Notes under the pieces: generated by a model
Databases searched by the model: none
Seen by the model: only the letters and a program-made list of their open reading frames with translations
Told to the model about the DNA's origin: nothing
Shown: in pieces, positions 20,022 through 29,871 of the stretch
Numbering within the stretch: position 1 is the stretch's first letter
Layout: each line of letters starts with the position of its first letter
Assembly (NCBI GenBank): GCA_030141605.1
Contig: JAQGDQ010000365.1
Coordinates: 106,643-170,642 of the forward strand
DNA length: 64,000 nt
Direction: 5' to 3'
Source of the DNA: Tubiluchus corallicola
Lineage: Eukaryota > Priapulida > Priapulimorpha > Priapulimorphida > Tubiluchidae
Translations under genes and position numbers: made by a program

Positions 20022-20447
20022 TTATTTCCGCATTTTAATAAAGCTCTCAATCCCTAGCCGGTACGAATCCATGCCAAAACCCATTATGCTACCTTTGCAC
20101 ACAGGCCCTATAACAGACTCGTGGCGAAAACTTTCACGTGTTAAGATATTGGACATGTGAACCTCTACAACCGGACTGCTAATTGAAGAAATAGCATCGC
20201 GTATGGCAATGGATGTATGGGTATACGCTCCGGCATTCAAGACAACTCCATCTACAGAAAATCCGACATCATGAAGTTTATTAATAATTTCCCCTTCTAC
20301 ATTGGATTGAAAATAGGACAACTCAATATTAGGAAATATCTTTATCAGTTTCGCGTAGTAGCTATCAAATGGCAACTTGCCATAAGTTTCTTTATCTCTT
20401 ATACCGAGAAGATTAAGGTTGACTCCGTTTATTACAACAATTTTCAT
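20022..20447 (-). CDS. aroQ: 3-dehydroquinate dehydratase, type II
   Basis: 141 residues, normal for the dodecameric type II enzyme of the shikimate pathway. Catalytic Tyr22 (ETYGKL), Asn71 and His77 (NAGAYTHTS), His97 (VEVHMSN) and the RESFRH segment are all in place. The first signature reads INGVNLNLLG where nearly all family members have NGPNLNLLG, so Pro is replaced by Val at residue 9. It precedes pyk by 42 bp and is divergent from xerD, a conserved arrangement in Bacteroidota. Confidence 0.93.
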   Translation of the reverse strand: MKIVVINGVNLNLLGIRDKETYGKLPFDSYYAKLIKIFPNIELSYFQSNVEGEIINKLHDVGFSVDGVVLNAGAYTHTSIAIRDAISSISSPVVEVHMSNILTRESFRHESVIGPVCKGSIMGFGMDSYRLGIESFIKMRK

Positions 20448-20735
20448 TTGGCATAAATTAATTATTCAATCACCAGGTAGTATCATGCTAATAGCAGAAT
20501 AACTATTATTAATGAGTGGTTTTATATTATTTTACGATCAATATGTTTCATTCTAAATAAAAGTTTGCTATTTTTACTAAATTATTAACATGGCTGCAGT
20601 CTGATATAGAAAGACGTAACCTATGACTAAAGCAGAATAGACTTAAAGTATTTTACTTCACTAAATTAAAACTTTTTGTCTTTGGCCAAAGCTAATTAAA
20701 ATTATTACTAAAAATTAAAAACTAAAAAAAATGCG

Positions 20736-21641
20736 ATGGACTGGACCAAAAACAAAGAATGTTATGAATCGTTTTTGATATTGGAGAAATCCTTATCTAA
20801 AAACTCGGTAAAAGCGTACATGAATGATATCAACAAACTGATAGCATTTTTGGGAGAAAAAGCGACTGACACTATTGTTCCACCAGAAGGAGTGAAAGTA
20901 GGACATTTAAAAGGATTTACAAAGTGGCTTAGTGAGCATGGCGTTAGCCCTAGATCACAGGCACGTACAATATCCGGGGTAAAATCTTTTTACAAGTATT
21001 TACTAATAGAGGGTATTGTTGATAGTGACCCCACCTCTCTCTTGGAGGCTCCTCCGGTTGGTCGAAAACTACCTGAGGTGCTGAGTAAGGATGAAATAGA
21101 GCGGTTGCTAAATGCGGTAGATCTCACAAAGTCTGAAGGTCAGCGTAATAAGGCAATAGTGGAAGTGCTTTATAGCTGTGGACTGAGAGTCTCAGAGCTA
21201 ATTGACCTAAAACTAACAAGCTTGCACTTTAAGCGTGGATTTGTCAAAATTTTGGGTAAAGCTGACAAAGAGCGGATAGTGCCAATAAGTAAGAAAGCGG
21301 TGAAGGAGGTTAACAGGTATATGAGGCAGGAAAGAGGAAAACTTGACATAGATGATGGATGTGAAGATATTCTTTTTCTCAGCAGAAGAGGGCAGAAGCT
21401 TAGCAGAGTAATGATTCTCACTATTATAAAAAACTTGGCAGTGAGAGCTAACCTGAGAAAAAATGTCAGCCCTCATACTTTCAGGCACTCTTTTGCTTCA
21501 CAGCTTATTGAGGGTGGTGCAGATTTGAGGGTTGTACAGAAAATGCTTGGGCATGAGTCGATACTTACCACTGAAATTTACACACATCTTAATAAAGATT
21601 ATCTGAAAGATACAGTTAACCGTCATCACCCAAGGTCGTAA
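20736..21641 (+). CDS. xerD: Site-specific tyrosine recombinase XerD
   Basis: 301 residues. The N-terminal SAM-like core-binding domain spans about 5-95. The catalytic domain holds Arg151, Lys175, His247, Arg250, His273 and Tyr282, the complete tyrosine recombinase set. It resolves chromosome dimers at dif, activated by FtsK. An ATG at 20731 is out of frame; the ATG at 20736 gives the conserved start. Divergent from aroQ, as in many Bacteroidota. A dif site was not found in the window. Confidence 0.93.
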   Translation: MDWTKNKECYESFLILEKSLSKNSVKAYMNDINKLIAFLGEKATDTIVPPEGVKVGHLKGFTKWLSEHGVSPRSQARTISGVKSFYKYLLIEGIVDSDPTSLLEAPPVGRKLPEVLSKDEIERLLNAVDLTKSEGQRNKAIVEVLYSCGLRVSELIDLKLTSLHFKRGFVKILGKADKERIVPISKKAVKEVNRYMRQERGKLDIDDGCEDILFLSRRGQKLSRVMILTIIKNLAVRANLRKNVSPHTFRHSFASQLIEGGADLRVVQKMLGHESILTTEIYTHLNKDYLKDTVNRHHPRS

Positions 21642-22427
21642 GTGTAATTAAACTAGTTATGCAACATGAAATTATGGCAGAGTAGAAGATATTAAAGTTT
21701 TAAAATCGCAACAGTATAAAGTGTTATTTTAAATTTTCAGAGATGAGGCTTATCAAAGCATACAGAAGGATAAGCGATTGTTTTTTGGAGGTAAATCAGC
21801 ATATGTTCTGCACCCAAAGAGTGTGAATGTAGATGAAGAAGAACCACCAAAGAGAAGAAAAGAGGGCTATGGAAAATAGTAAAAAATATAAGCATACTCT
21901 GCGAAGTACAAACACAACAATCTAGATAAAGAAGGTTTGTTTTTAGAATTTTTCTAAGGAGCATAAAAACTTTCTTGTTTGGTGTCTTTTATAGATACTT
22001 TTGGTTTGCCATATTTTTTTTAAATAACTATTTGCTTATCAGTAAGCTGTGGTGTCTTTATCAGATTTTTTCGGGTTAGAATACAATCGTTTTCTATAGG
22101 GTTAATTTATCATATAGTGGCTTGAGCTTAATTTTTGAAAGCAGAGCTATAATATTGATAAAATATGGCTTGCTCACACCTGGTGTGAAGTTTAATATTT
22201 TTTTAACGCTGCTTTATACCTATCAAAAACCTGCTACTTAATGCCTGGTTATTACCCTTATAGCCTGCCATGTTTGTGGTATATAGCAAAAAATCATCTG
22301 CTATATCCGTGCTAGCAGTTCTTAGCGCATGTTCTGTAGCATATTGTTTTTAATTTATTCATTACCTTTGTCTGTTGATAAAATTTAATAATACACATAC
22401 AAATTTATTTTATAAAAGTCTCGTTTT
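21642..22427. other. Intergenic stretch with a possible gene remnant and pckA promoter
   Basis: No confident gene. A 49-codon open stretch without an ATG (21733-21879, +) encodes a charged tail with LFFGGKSAYVLHP and VDEEEPPKRRK. This looks more like the end of a real protein than random sequence, but no family was recognised. The last 90 bp hold the candidate pckA promoter. The rest is AT-rich with no tRNA or clear hairpin. Confidence 0.5.
22344..22370 (+). promoter_or_regulatory. Candidate pckA promoter
   Basis: TACCTTTG at 22363-22370 fits the Bacteroidota -7 consensus TAnnTTTG. TTG at 22344-22346 lies 16 bp upstream. The leader would be about 50 nt. Confidence 0.5.
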
Positions 22428-24032
22428 ATGAAAAGTTTAGATTTAACAAAGTACGGTATTACCGGGGTCGATAAAATTGTTTACAATCCATCTTATCAAC
22501 AGCTTTTTGAAGAGGAGATGAGTCCCGAGTTGAAAGGTTTTGAGCGTGGACAGCAAACAGAGCTTGGCGCTGTCAATGTTATGACTGGAGAGTTTACCGG
22601 GCGCTCACCCAAAGACAAGTTTATTGTTAAAGATGCGGTAAGTAAAGATTCTATCTGGTGGACATCCCCGGAGTCACCAAATGATAACAAGCCAACCACT
22701 CCTGAAGTTTGGAAAGATCTTAAAAAGCTTGTAACAAAGCAGCTTTCTGGGAAGAGGCTTTTTGTCGTTGATACTTTTTTGGGAGCTAACAAAGACTCAC
22801 GCTTGAAAGTTCGCTTTATTATGGAGGTTGCATGGCAGGCTCACTTTGTCACCAACATGTTCCTGCGCCCTACAGATAAGGAACTTGAGTCTTATGGGGA
22901 GCCTGATTTCGTAGTAATGAATGGTTCTAAGACATCAAATGATAAGTGGGAAGAGCAAGGATTAAACTCTAGTGTGTTTACAGTGTTTAACCTTACGGAG
23001 AAGATGCAGATTATTGGGGGTACATGGTATGGCGGTGAGATGAAAAAAGGGATGTTTGCTATGATGAACTATTATCTACCTCTAAACGGGATGGCCTCTA
23101 TGCACTGCTCTGCAAACAAGGGCAAAAATGGAGAGGTTGCTATCTTTTTTGGGCTTTCAGGTACCGGTAAAACAACCCTCTCTACAGATCCTAAGCGTGA
23201 GCTTATTGGCGATGATGAGCACGGATGGGATGATGATGGTATTTTTAATTTTGAGGGTGGTTGCTATGCAAAAACGATCAAGCTGGATAAAGAGTCTGAG
23301 CCAGATATCTACAAAGCTATAAAGCGTGATGCTCTTCTTGAGAACGTTACTGTGGATGCTAATGGTAAAATAGATTTTGATGACGCTTCAACTACTGAGA
23401 ACACTCGTGTCTCTTATCCGATACACCATATTGAAAATATTGTAAAGCCTGTGTCCAAGGCGGGGCACGCTAACAAAGTTATTTTTCTGTCGGCTGATGC
23501 CTTTGGCGTACTGCCTCCGGTATCTAAGTTGAGCCCGGAACAGACCAAGTATCATTTTCTATCAGGATTTACTGCTAAGTTGGCCGGGACTGAGCGTGGT
23601 GTTACTTCTCCACAGCCAACTTTCTCTGCGTGCTTTGGTGCCGCTTTCCTAACCCTTCATCCAACAAAATATGGAAAGGAGCTGGTTAAGAAAATGGAAG
23701 AGCACGGGGCGGAAGCTTATCTTGTAAACACGGGATGGAATGGAACAGGTACACGTATATCTATTAAGGATACGCGCGGTATAATAGATGCTATTCTTGA
23801 CGGATCAATAGAAAAAGCGGAGTTCAAGAAAATTCCTGTATTTAATCTTGATGTACCTACCTCTTTGCCAGGTGTTGACTCGGGGATACTTGACCCTCGC
23901 GATACCTATGCAGATGTGTCGGAGTGGGACAAAAAGGCGAAGGATCTTGGAGGGCGCTTTATCAAAAATTTTGAAAAGTACACTGACAACGAAGAGGGAA
24001 AAGCTCTTGTTGCAGCAGGTCCGCAACTATAA
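22428..24032 (+). CDS. pckA: Phosphoenolpyruvate carboxykinase (ATP)
   Basis: 534 residues. It converts oxaloacetate and ATP to PEP, CO2 and ADP, or runs in reverse for anaplerotic CO2 fixation in anaerobic Bacteroidota. The ATP-type P-loop [11 protein letters not shown] lies near residue 242. The [22 protein letters not shown] metal and substrate region, and the [18 protein letters not shown] segment, follow. The length fits the family. A terminator follows at 24053. Confidence 0.96.
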   Translation: MKSLDLTKYGITGVDKIVYNPSYQQLFEEEMSPELKGFERGQQTELGAVNVMTGEFTGRSPKDKFIVKDAVSKDSIWWTSPESPNDNKPTTPEVWKDLKKLVTKQLSGKRLFVVDTFLGANKDSRLKVRFIMEVAWQAHFVTNMFLRPTDKELESYGEPDFVVMNGSKTSNDKWEEQGLNSSVFTVFNLTEKMQIIGGTWYGGEMKKGMFAMMNYYLPLNGMASMHCSANKGKNGEVAIFFGLSGTGKTTLSTDPKRELIGDDEHGWDDDGIFNFEGGCYAKTIKLDKESEPDIYKAIKRDALLENVTVDANGKIDFDDASTTENTRVSYPIHHIENIVKPVSKAGHANKVIFLSADAFGVLPPVSKLSPEQTKYHFLSGFTAKLAGTERGVTSPQPTFSACFGAAFLTLHPTKYGKELVKKMEEHGAEAYLVNTGWNGTGTRISIKDTRGIIDAILDGSIEKAEFKKIPVFNLDVPTSLPGVDSGILDPRDTYADVSEWDKKAKDLGGRFIKNFEKYTDNEEGKALVAAGPQL

Positions 24033-24052
24033 GGCTTTGTAGACCAAGAATA

Positions 24053-24084
24053 AAAAAAGGGGCTTATGATCTAGCCCCTTTTTT
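24053..24084 (+). terminator. Rho-independent terminator after pckA
   Basis: AAAAAAGGGGCT pairs with AGCCCCTTTTTT across a short TATGATCT loop and ends in a T run, 20 bp after the stop codon. Confidence 0.85.
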
Positions 24085-24154
24085 ATGTAATACACATACA
24101 AAGGCCTTCATAATATAGATAAGCCTCGCATGTGGTAATTATCACTTTTTCACG

Positions 24155-25240
24155 CTAAATTGATGATTTCTGTAGGTGCAGATCCCTTTGCGGAAAAGGT
24201 ATCACTATATTCTCTGCTCGGAATCTTGCGTCTATTTCAAATCTCAGATCACTTTTAATATTTTCCACGGTAAAGCTGTCTGCTGTCCAGAAATACATAC
24301 GAAAGTCGAGGGATGACTCACCAAAATCACCAAATCTTACAAACGGTGTAGGGTCATCTATTATAGCGGGGTGGTCTGTTGCAGTCGCAATAAGTATTTT
24401 CTCTACAAGTCTGACATCAGAACCATATGCCACACTGACACTTACGTGGAACCGGGTATTCTCTTCATTGTGACTCCAGTTGGTAAGCAGATCCTTAGTA
24501 AACATTGAATTGGGGACAATGATAATTTCATTGTCACGTGTCAATATCTTTGAAACTCTCAAATTAATTTCAACAACTTTGCCAATAAAGCCATCATTAA
24601 GCTCAACAATGTCATCTACCTGTAACGAGCGATCGAAGAGAATAATAATGCCCGATATAAAATCATTAAATAGATTCTGTAATCCAAATCCCAAAGCAAC
24701 CAGCAAGGCGGCAGAAGAGGCTATAAAGAAAGTCAAGTCTGCCCCGACAATACTAAAAATAAATATGATTGCAACAAACCATATACAATACTGGGCTATC
24801 AGAGTTATCGAATGGCTTCGTCCTCTGCCTATCTTCGACAACTCTGTCTGCTTGTTAAAGTAGAACTTAATCAAACTAACAACAATACGAGTGAAAAATA
24901 TTATACCAAAAGCAACCAGTATGTGGAGGAATAAGACCTCAATCTTTCCTGTATTTAGTATGCTGTAAGAGAGTAGTTTGGTGCTATTTACTCCCACTAT
25001 TTTCAGAGCAAAGACCACAACTATAAAAAAGAAGATTACTCTAGCACCTCTGATAAGGTTGCGCTGATATTTTACCAATACTCCTCCCGCGCCTGAAATA
25101 CGATTTGCCCAGTGAACACCAATACGGTCCAGAAAGAAAGACACTACAATAAGTAGCAATAGTATAAAGAGCTTTAAAGGCGTTATACTAAAATCCCCTG
25201 AATGGTAAAGGTCGAAGTTGAGTATGTTAGAAAGTGACAT
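24155..25240 (-). CDS. MscS-family small-conductance mechanosensitive channel
   Basis: 361 residues. Four or five membrane helices (about 20-40, 65-90, 100-125, 150-175) precede the pore helix, which carries the family pattern SSAALLVALGFGLQNLFNDFISGIIILFDRSLQVGD-like (here QVDD). The beta domain (DGFIGKVVEINLRVSKILTRDNEIIIVPNS) and the C-terminal alpha-beta domain follow. It opens under membrane tension to release solutes in osmotic downshock. It lies 253 bp beyond cdaA on the same strand, so a link with c-di-AMP osmotic control is possible but only contextual. Confidence 0.92.
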   Translation of the reverse strand: MSLSNILNFDLYHSGDFSITPLKLFILLLLIVVSFFLDRIGVHWANRISGAGGVLVKYQRNLIRGARVIFFFIVVVFALKIVGVNSTKLLSYSILNTGKIEVLFLHILVAFGIIFFTRIVVSLIKFYFNKQTELSKIGRGRSHSITLIAQYCIWFVAIIFIFSIVGADLTFFIASSAALLVALGFGLQNLFNDFISGIIILFDRSLQVDDIVELNDGFIGKVVEINLRVSKILTRDNEIIIVPNSMFTKDLLTNWSHNEENTRFHVSVSVAYGSDVRLVEKILIATATDHPAIIDDPTPFVRFGDFGESSLDFRMYFWTADSFTVENIKSDLRFEIDARFRAENIVIPFPQRDLHLQKSSI

Positions 25241-25493
25241 AGGTTATATCATTTATATTGAGACTTTTGTAAAGTTATCTGTTTGTTAATATTTTGTTAA
25301 AATCCTGTTTAAAGTTCTCATTCACGTCAGTGAGGTGCAATTTTTTATCAAATTTTTCCTCAACCTAAGTCAAGGTATTTCGCCTTGTAAAGGTCTTATA
25401 TTATAAAATAAGAGTAGATTCAAAAAAGAAATTGTTTTTTTCATCCTGTTTAATGTGGTATTCTACATGTTAACGATAGCTTATATGGAGCAA

Positions 25494-26279
25494 TTACCGG
25501 GAATAGACTGCTTCTAATATTTTAAATAGGTCGCTGCCGGTAATATTCTCATGAGTAGTTCCCTTATGAATCATTGATATATTTCCCGTCTCTTCACTAA
25601 CTACAATAACATATGCATCAGTCTCTTCTGACATTCCAATGGCAGCTCTGTGGCGTAGTCCCCAGGCCGGGTTCAGGATATGCCGGGAGCTTATGGGCAA
25701 TATGCAGCGCACCGCTTTAATTTTGTTTCCCGATATTATAGCAGCTCCGTCATGCAGTGGAGAGTTTTTAAAAAATATGCTTCTCAACAGTTCGGATGAG
25801 ATTTCCGCATTAATTTCCTTTCCCGTATCGGAGTACTCTTCCAGCCTTGCGTCGTGTTCAATAACAATAAGAGCACCGGTCTTAGTTGTTGCCATATAGC
25901 TGACTGCATCAATGATATTTCTTAAACTTGATTTGCTGGTTGCTCCAACTTGATTCGGGAAAAACTTCTCAATTGAGAAGTTCCCTTTACCTCTGCTATA
26001 TCGGGTTCCTAGCAGTATGAGGAACTTCCTTATTTCTTGTTGAAAAACCACTATTAATGCCAAAACACCCACGCCAAATAGTTGTCCGAGTATAGTGCCC
26101 ACTAACTGCATGTTTAGTGCTTTGACAACAAGCCATATAATATAAACAATAAAGATACCCATAGATATATTGAATGCAACCGTACCTTTCATCAAGCGAT
26201 AAAGCTCATATAGAAGAAATGCAACGAGTACAACATCAATAATATCAAGAAACCCTATACGAATAAACAGTTCTGTCAT
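25494..26279 (-). CDS. cdaA: Diadenylate cyclase (c-di-AMP synthase) CdaA
   Basis: 261 residues. Three N-terminal membrane helices (about 12-85) are followed by a DisA_N domain. The catalytic DGA motif (SPLHDGAAII) and RHR motif (WGLRHRAAIGMSE) are both present; many relatives have GTRHRAA, here GLRHRAA. It makes c-di-AMP from two ATP at the membrane. Its ATG overlaps the end of folP by 4 bp (26276-26279), so the two are translationally coupled, an arrangement conserved in Bacteroidota. Confidence 0.94.
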   Translation of the reverse strand: MTELFIRIGFLDIIDVVLVAFLLYELYRLMKGTVAFNISMGIFIVYIIWLVVKALNMQLVGTILGQLFGVGVLALIVVFQQEIRKFLILLGTRYSRGKGNFSIEKFFPNQVGATSKSSLRNIIDAVSYMATTKTGALIVIEHDARLEEYSDTGKEINAEISSELLRSIFFKNSPLHDGAAIISGNKIKAVRCILPISSRHILNPAWGLRHRAAIGMSEETDAYVIVVSEETGNISMIHKGTTHENITGSDLFKILEAVYSR

Positions 26280-27154
26280 GCAGAGATTGATTTCAATTTT
26301 TTTACAATGTTGATAGTTTCAACTGCCTCCTTTACATCATGCACCCTCAGAATATCTGCCCCTCCCATTAGTGCAAGTGTATTGGCGACTGTCGTGCCGT
26401 TAAGGCTTTCACCAGGAGTTAGACCCAGGTGCTTCCAGATCATTGACTTTCTTGAGATACCTGCTAAAACAGGCAACTGAAATATTTTAAAATTGTCAAT
26501 GCTGTTTAGCAATTCGTAGTTGTGGTCTGTACTTTTTCCAAATCCAAACCCCGGGTCAATAATTATATCATTGACACCCATTAGCCTTAACTCATCAACC
26601 TTTTTGGAAAAATACATAATAATATCATAAACAACGTTGTTGTAAGCAGGGTTATTTTGCATGTTCGCGGGTGTTCCTTTCATGTGCATTAAAATGTAGG
26701 GAACATTTAGGCGCGCGACTGTTTCAAACATTTGGGTATCCATTTCCCCGCTTGAAACGTCATTGATAATGCACGAACCTGTTTCTCCAACCACCCTTTC
26801 TACCAGATTAGAGCGAAACGTATCAATGGATATTACTGCATCGGGGTAGCATTTTCTCACGGCTTTCACTGCCGGCATCAGTCGTGCCAATTCCTCTTCC
26901 TGAGTTATATGTTTCGCTCCGGGGCGACTTGAATAACCTCCAATGTCAATAATATCCCCTCCCTCCTCCAGTATCTCCCCCGCCCTCTTCACAATAGCCT
27001 TTTCTCCTTCATATCTGCTTCCTTCATAAAATGAGTCGGGAGTAACGTTCAGTATACCCATAACTACAGGGTTGTCAAGCTTTATCAGCCGTCCGTTATA
27101 GTTTATGGACTTTTTCTTTTTATAAAACTGTGGTTCCTCCTTCTCAAGTAACAT
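26276..27154 (-). CDS. folP: Dihydropteroate synthase
   Basis: 292 residues. It condenses p-aminobenzoate with dihydropterin pyrophosphate in folate synthesis and is the sulfonamide target. Family motifs seen: VMGILNVTPDSFYEGSRY, DIGGYSSRPGA, ISIDTFRS, INDVSSG, ILMHMKGTP, DPGFGFGKS and AGISRKSMI. Overlaps cdaA by 4 bp downstream. No other gene precedes it on its strand within 700 bp. Confidence 0.95.
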   Translation of the reverse strand: MLLEKEEPQFYKKKKSINYNGRLIKLDNPVVMGILNVTPDSFYEGSRYEGEKAIVKRAGEILEEGGDIIDIGGYSSRPGAKHITQEEELARLMPAVKAVRKCYPDAVISIDTFRSNLVERVVGETGSCIINDVSSGEMDTQMFETVARLNVPYILMHMKGTPANMQNNPAYNNVVYDIIMYFSKKVDELRLMGVNDIIIDPGFGFGKSTDHNYELLNSIDNFKIFQLPVLAGISRKSMIWKHLGLTPGESLNGTTVANTLALMGGADILRVHDVKEAVETINIVKKLKSISA

Positions 27155-27696
27155 ATCTCACATCAAAAAAATTGTTTAATAAAAAACTGTCCCGGGTTAA
27201 ATGCTCTACCTGTTGGCTGTCATATCAACAAAAGTAAGAAGTTAAAAGCCAATAGCCAAAAGTGCAGAACTGTACAACTCTCAGTGTTCAGTGGAAGAGT
27301 AGTGCAGGTTCGATCAAAATAATCTCTATGAGTATATTTTCAAGTTATATCAGCTAGCCTGGTGTGTAGGCAGAGGATATGGGGTCTTGCAAATATGTTT
27401 AACAAATACAAGTATGACTATAAGGTATTTTATTTCAAATTATTATTGCGTGGATAAAGTGCTGATTGTTTAGTGCCTGATGTAATTCTGCTCATATCAC
27501 CACAGTAATGAAAGCAGCTCAAACAGACAGGGGTAAGGTTTCAAGAGGCGGTTTACAAATTCAGATAGTGTGAAGAGTCAGGACCATATAGTTCTGGAAG
27601 CTCTAGCCAAACTTTCTCATTTATAAAACATAAAAAATAGTTTGTTGAAACAAAAAGCTAAAAAAATCACTCTTTGAGTTGGTGATTATGAGTGCT

Positions 27697-27729
27697 TTTG
27701 CATTTTTATAATATTTTATTTTAATTTTG
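27697..27729 (+). promoter_or_regulatory. Candidate metK promoter
   Basis: TTTG at 27697-27700 and TAATTTTG at 27722-27729 match the Bacteroidota -33/-7 promoter with 21 bp between. Transcription would start near 27736, leaving a leader of about 140 nt before metK. Confidence 0.6.
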
Positions 27730-27752
27730 TTGTTCTTGCTGTGGACAGATTT

Positions 27753-27853
27753 GATTGATTGCAACCACTGAAAAAAATGCTAAAACAGTGTTTCCTGCAT
27801 TTTTCAATCGAAAATAGAAATTCACATTAAGAATAAGGTTAATAAAACCTTAA
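27753..27853 (+). promoter_or_regulatory. Structured metK leader with possible pseudoknot and start-proximal hairpin
   Basis: CACTG (27766-27770) can pair with CAGTG (27786-27790). AAAAATGC (27773-27780) can pair exactly with GCATTTTT (27797-27804). These two stems interleave, as in an H-type pseudoknot. GATTGA (27753-27758) and TCAATC (27804-27809) could close it. A separate perfect hairpin, TAAGGTT/AACCTTA with a 5-nt loop, lies about 25 nt before the ATG. SAM-binding leaders of pseudoknot type exist, but the sequence does not match a class I can name. The regulatory role is inference. Confidence 0.35.
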
Positions 27854-27877
27854 GGGTATATTTTAAATAAAATTACT

Positions 27878-29134
27878 ATGGGATACTTATTTACTTCAGA
27901 GTCTGTTTCAGAGGGACATCCTGACAAGATAGCCGATCAGATATCAGATGCCTTGTTAGATGCATTTATAGCTTACGACCCTGATTCAAAAGCGGCAATT
28001 GAAACTATGGTTACAACAGGGCAGATTATGATTGCCGGAGAGGTAAAGACAAAGACCTATATTGATGTGCAAAAGCGGGCACGCGAAGTTGTTGAGCGTA
28101 TTGGGTATAATAAAAGTGAATATCAGTTTGAAGGTAAGTCATGTGGTGTTATTACTGCTATTCACGAGCAGTCGTCGGACATAAACAGAGGTGTTGAAAG
28201 GGCGGAAAAGGAAGATCAGGGAGCGGGAGACCAGGGGATGATGTTTGGGTATGCATGCCGGGAGACTGATAATTATATGCCTCTCTCATTGGAGCTATCG
28301 CACCTGTTGCTTGCAGAGCTTGCAGATATTCGCAGGAATAGTGATAAAATGAATTATTTGCGCCCTGATTCAAAGTCGCAAGTAACTATTGAATATAATA
28401 ATGATAATAAGCCCTTGCGGGTACATACAATTGTTGTCTCAACACAGCATGACGATTTTGATGACAATGATGAAAAGATGCTGAATAAAATAAAGCAGGA
28501 TGTTAAAAAAATTCTGATACCTCGCACCATTGCCAGGCTGCCCGAAAGGGTAAAAAAGATTTTTGACAGTAATTACATACTGCATGTTAACCCGACAGGG
28601 AAGTTCGTAATTGGTGGTCCTCATGGGGATGCAGGGCTGACAGGGCGCAAGATTATTGTCGACACTTATGGAGGGTGGGGTGCTCACGGAGGAGGCGCTT
28701 TTTCAGGGAAAGATCCTTCAAAGGTAGATCGCTCTGCGGCCTATGCTGCACGACATATTGCAAAAAATCTTGTAGCCGCCGGAGTTGCAGATGAGATTCT
28801 GGTACAACTATCTTATGCTATAGGGGTGTCCAGGCCTGTTAGTATATACATTAATACATACGGCAAAGTGAATGTTAATCTTAGTGACAGTGAGATTGGA
28901 GAAAGGATACTTGAAATATTCGATCTGCGCCCATATGCTATTGAGAGAAGGCTAAAGCTGAGAAACCCTATATATGAAGAGACTGCTGTTTATGGGCACA
29001 TGGGAAGAGTTCCCGCTGTAGTTAAAAAAACCTTTAATTCTCCTTATTTTGGTAAGCTGGAGAAAGAGGTAGAGCTGTTTACGTGGGAAAAGCTTGATTA
29101 TGCAGATAAGGTTAAAAAAGTATTCGGACTATAA
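27878..29134 (+). CDS. metK: S-adenosylmethionine synthetase
   Basis: 418 residues. It makes SAM from methionine and ATP, the methyl donor and also the cofactor used by the radical SAM protein at 8.7 kb. Signature segments are FTSESVSEGHPDKIADQISDA, GAGDQGMMFGYA and GGGAFSGKDPSKVDRSAAYAAR. The length is slightly above the 380-400 of E. coli, normal for Bacteroidota. It is preceded by a leader that may be regulatory. Confidence 0.96.
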   Translation: MGYLFTSESVSEGHPDKIADQISDALLDAFIAYDPDSKAAIETMVTTGQIMIAGEVKTKTYIDVQKRAREVVERIGYNKSEYQFEGKSCGVITAIHEQSSDINRGVERAEKEDQGAGDQGMMFGYACRETDNYMPLSLELSHLLLAELADIRRNSDKMNYLRPDSKSQVTIEYNNDNKPLRVHTIVVSTQHDDFDDNDEKMLNKIKQDVKKILIPRTIARLPERVKKIFDSNYILHVNPTGKFVIGGPHGDAGLTGRKIIVDTYGGWGAHGGGAFSGKDPSKVDRSAAYAARHIAKNLVAAGVADEILVQLSYAIGVSRPVSIYINTYGKVNVNLSDSEIGERILEIFDLRPYAIERRLKLRNPIYEETAVYGHMGRVPAVVKKTFNSPYFGKLEKEVELFTWEKLDYADKVKKVFGL

Positions 29135-29871
29135 AGGGTTGCATGGTTTTACAGGCTACTGTGCTATTGGTAACCGCGGTAGAGGAGAGGTATATATCTT
29201 GTGAAATGAAATATTTCACTTCATAAAAGGGGGGTGAGGTGTGAGATTTTTGCAAAGTACTTTGGTTATGGTCGAGGAGAAATTCGGTGAGGAACCACAG
29301 TTTACCGGAGAGAGTGAGTTTTTTAAGAGTAGCTGGTAGTAGGTATTGAAAATACCGGGTGCATTTTTTGCCAAAAAATGGCATAATAGTGAGCGTCTGC
29401 AGCAAGGCTGTGCGCATGGGGAATGTCCTTCGTGTAAAGGCTTTTCTTTATGCTCTTTTGTCTTGATATAAAAAATCCCAAAATCAAATTTGTAAGTGCT
29501 ATTGATGAGAAGCTATGCTGACGGCTTTGCTATCTTCTCAAAGGCTCGCCTTTTATAAAAAAGGTTCAAACAGTGAGAGGGTTTTTTTGCTACGCCTTTC
29601 GCTGTTTTTCTATCAAAATCCGTTAAGAGCAGTTTTTTCTGTTTTGCAGAGTTTGTAAAGATCATCTGATTTTGATTTGACAATTTTCCGATCTTAGTCT
29701 GCAAGGTTTTGCATGGAAGTTACAATAATCTTTGTAATTTAGGACATTATAATTCGCTAAGTTTTTAATTTTATATAATTAGCATTAAATAAGTTGAGTT
29801 TAATTTTAAGGAGCGACTAATTAATGTGAGGTTTTTATGATTCAGCAATAAAAGTAACCGTGTAAATAATT
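29135..29871. other. Intergenic stretch carrying repeat copy R1
   Basis: No gene supported. From 29433 to about 29815 it holds the first copy of a repeat family listed separately. The 300 bp before that show no recognisable element; open frames there have no family features. Confidence 0.6.
29433..29815 (+). repeat. Intergenic repeat family, copy R1 (direct)
   Basis: About 380 bp clearly alignable with 32520-32881, with many substitutions and short indels. Shared landmarks: AAATTTGTAAGTGCT, GATGAGAA...TTCTCAAA, AAACAGTGA...TTTC(G/A)CTGT, GAGTTTGTAA, TTTGCA(T/C)GGAAG, TAATTCGCTAAGTTTT. The AAACAGTGA arm can fold with its downstream partner in both copies. It ends shortly before the next gene's start. 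Confidence 0.8.

Larger units (their letters stand above)
27155..27877. other. Intergenic stretch between divergent folP and metK
   Basis: No gene seen. The part nearest metK holds a good promoter and a leader of about 140 nt with pairing potential, listed separately. The first 500 bp show no tRNA, repeat or open frame of note. Confidence 0.6.

Noticed and set aside
27736-27877. Classical SAM-I riboswitch before metK
   Set aside because: The conserved SAM-I core and its four-way junction are not present; only a looser pseudoknot-like structure can be proposed.
29112-29417. Minus-strand frame of 101 residues after metK
   Set aside because: No family features or signal; it overlaps the metK end and has unlikely composition.
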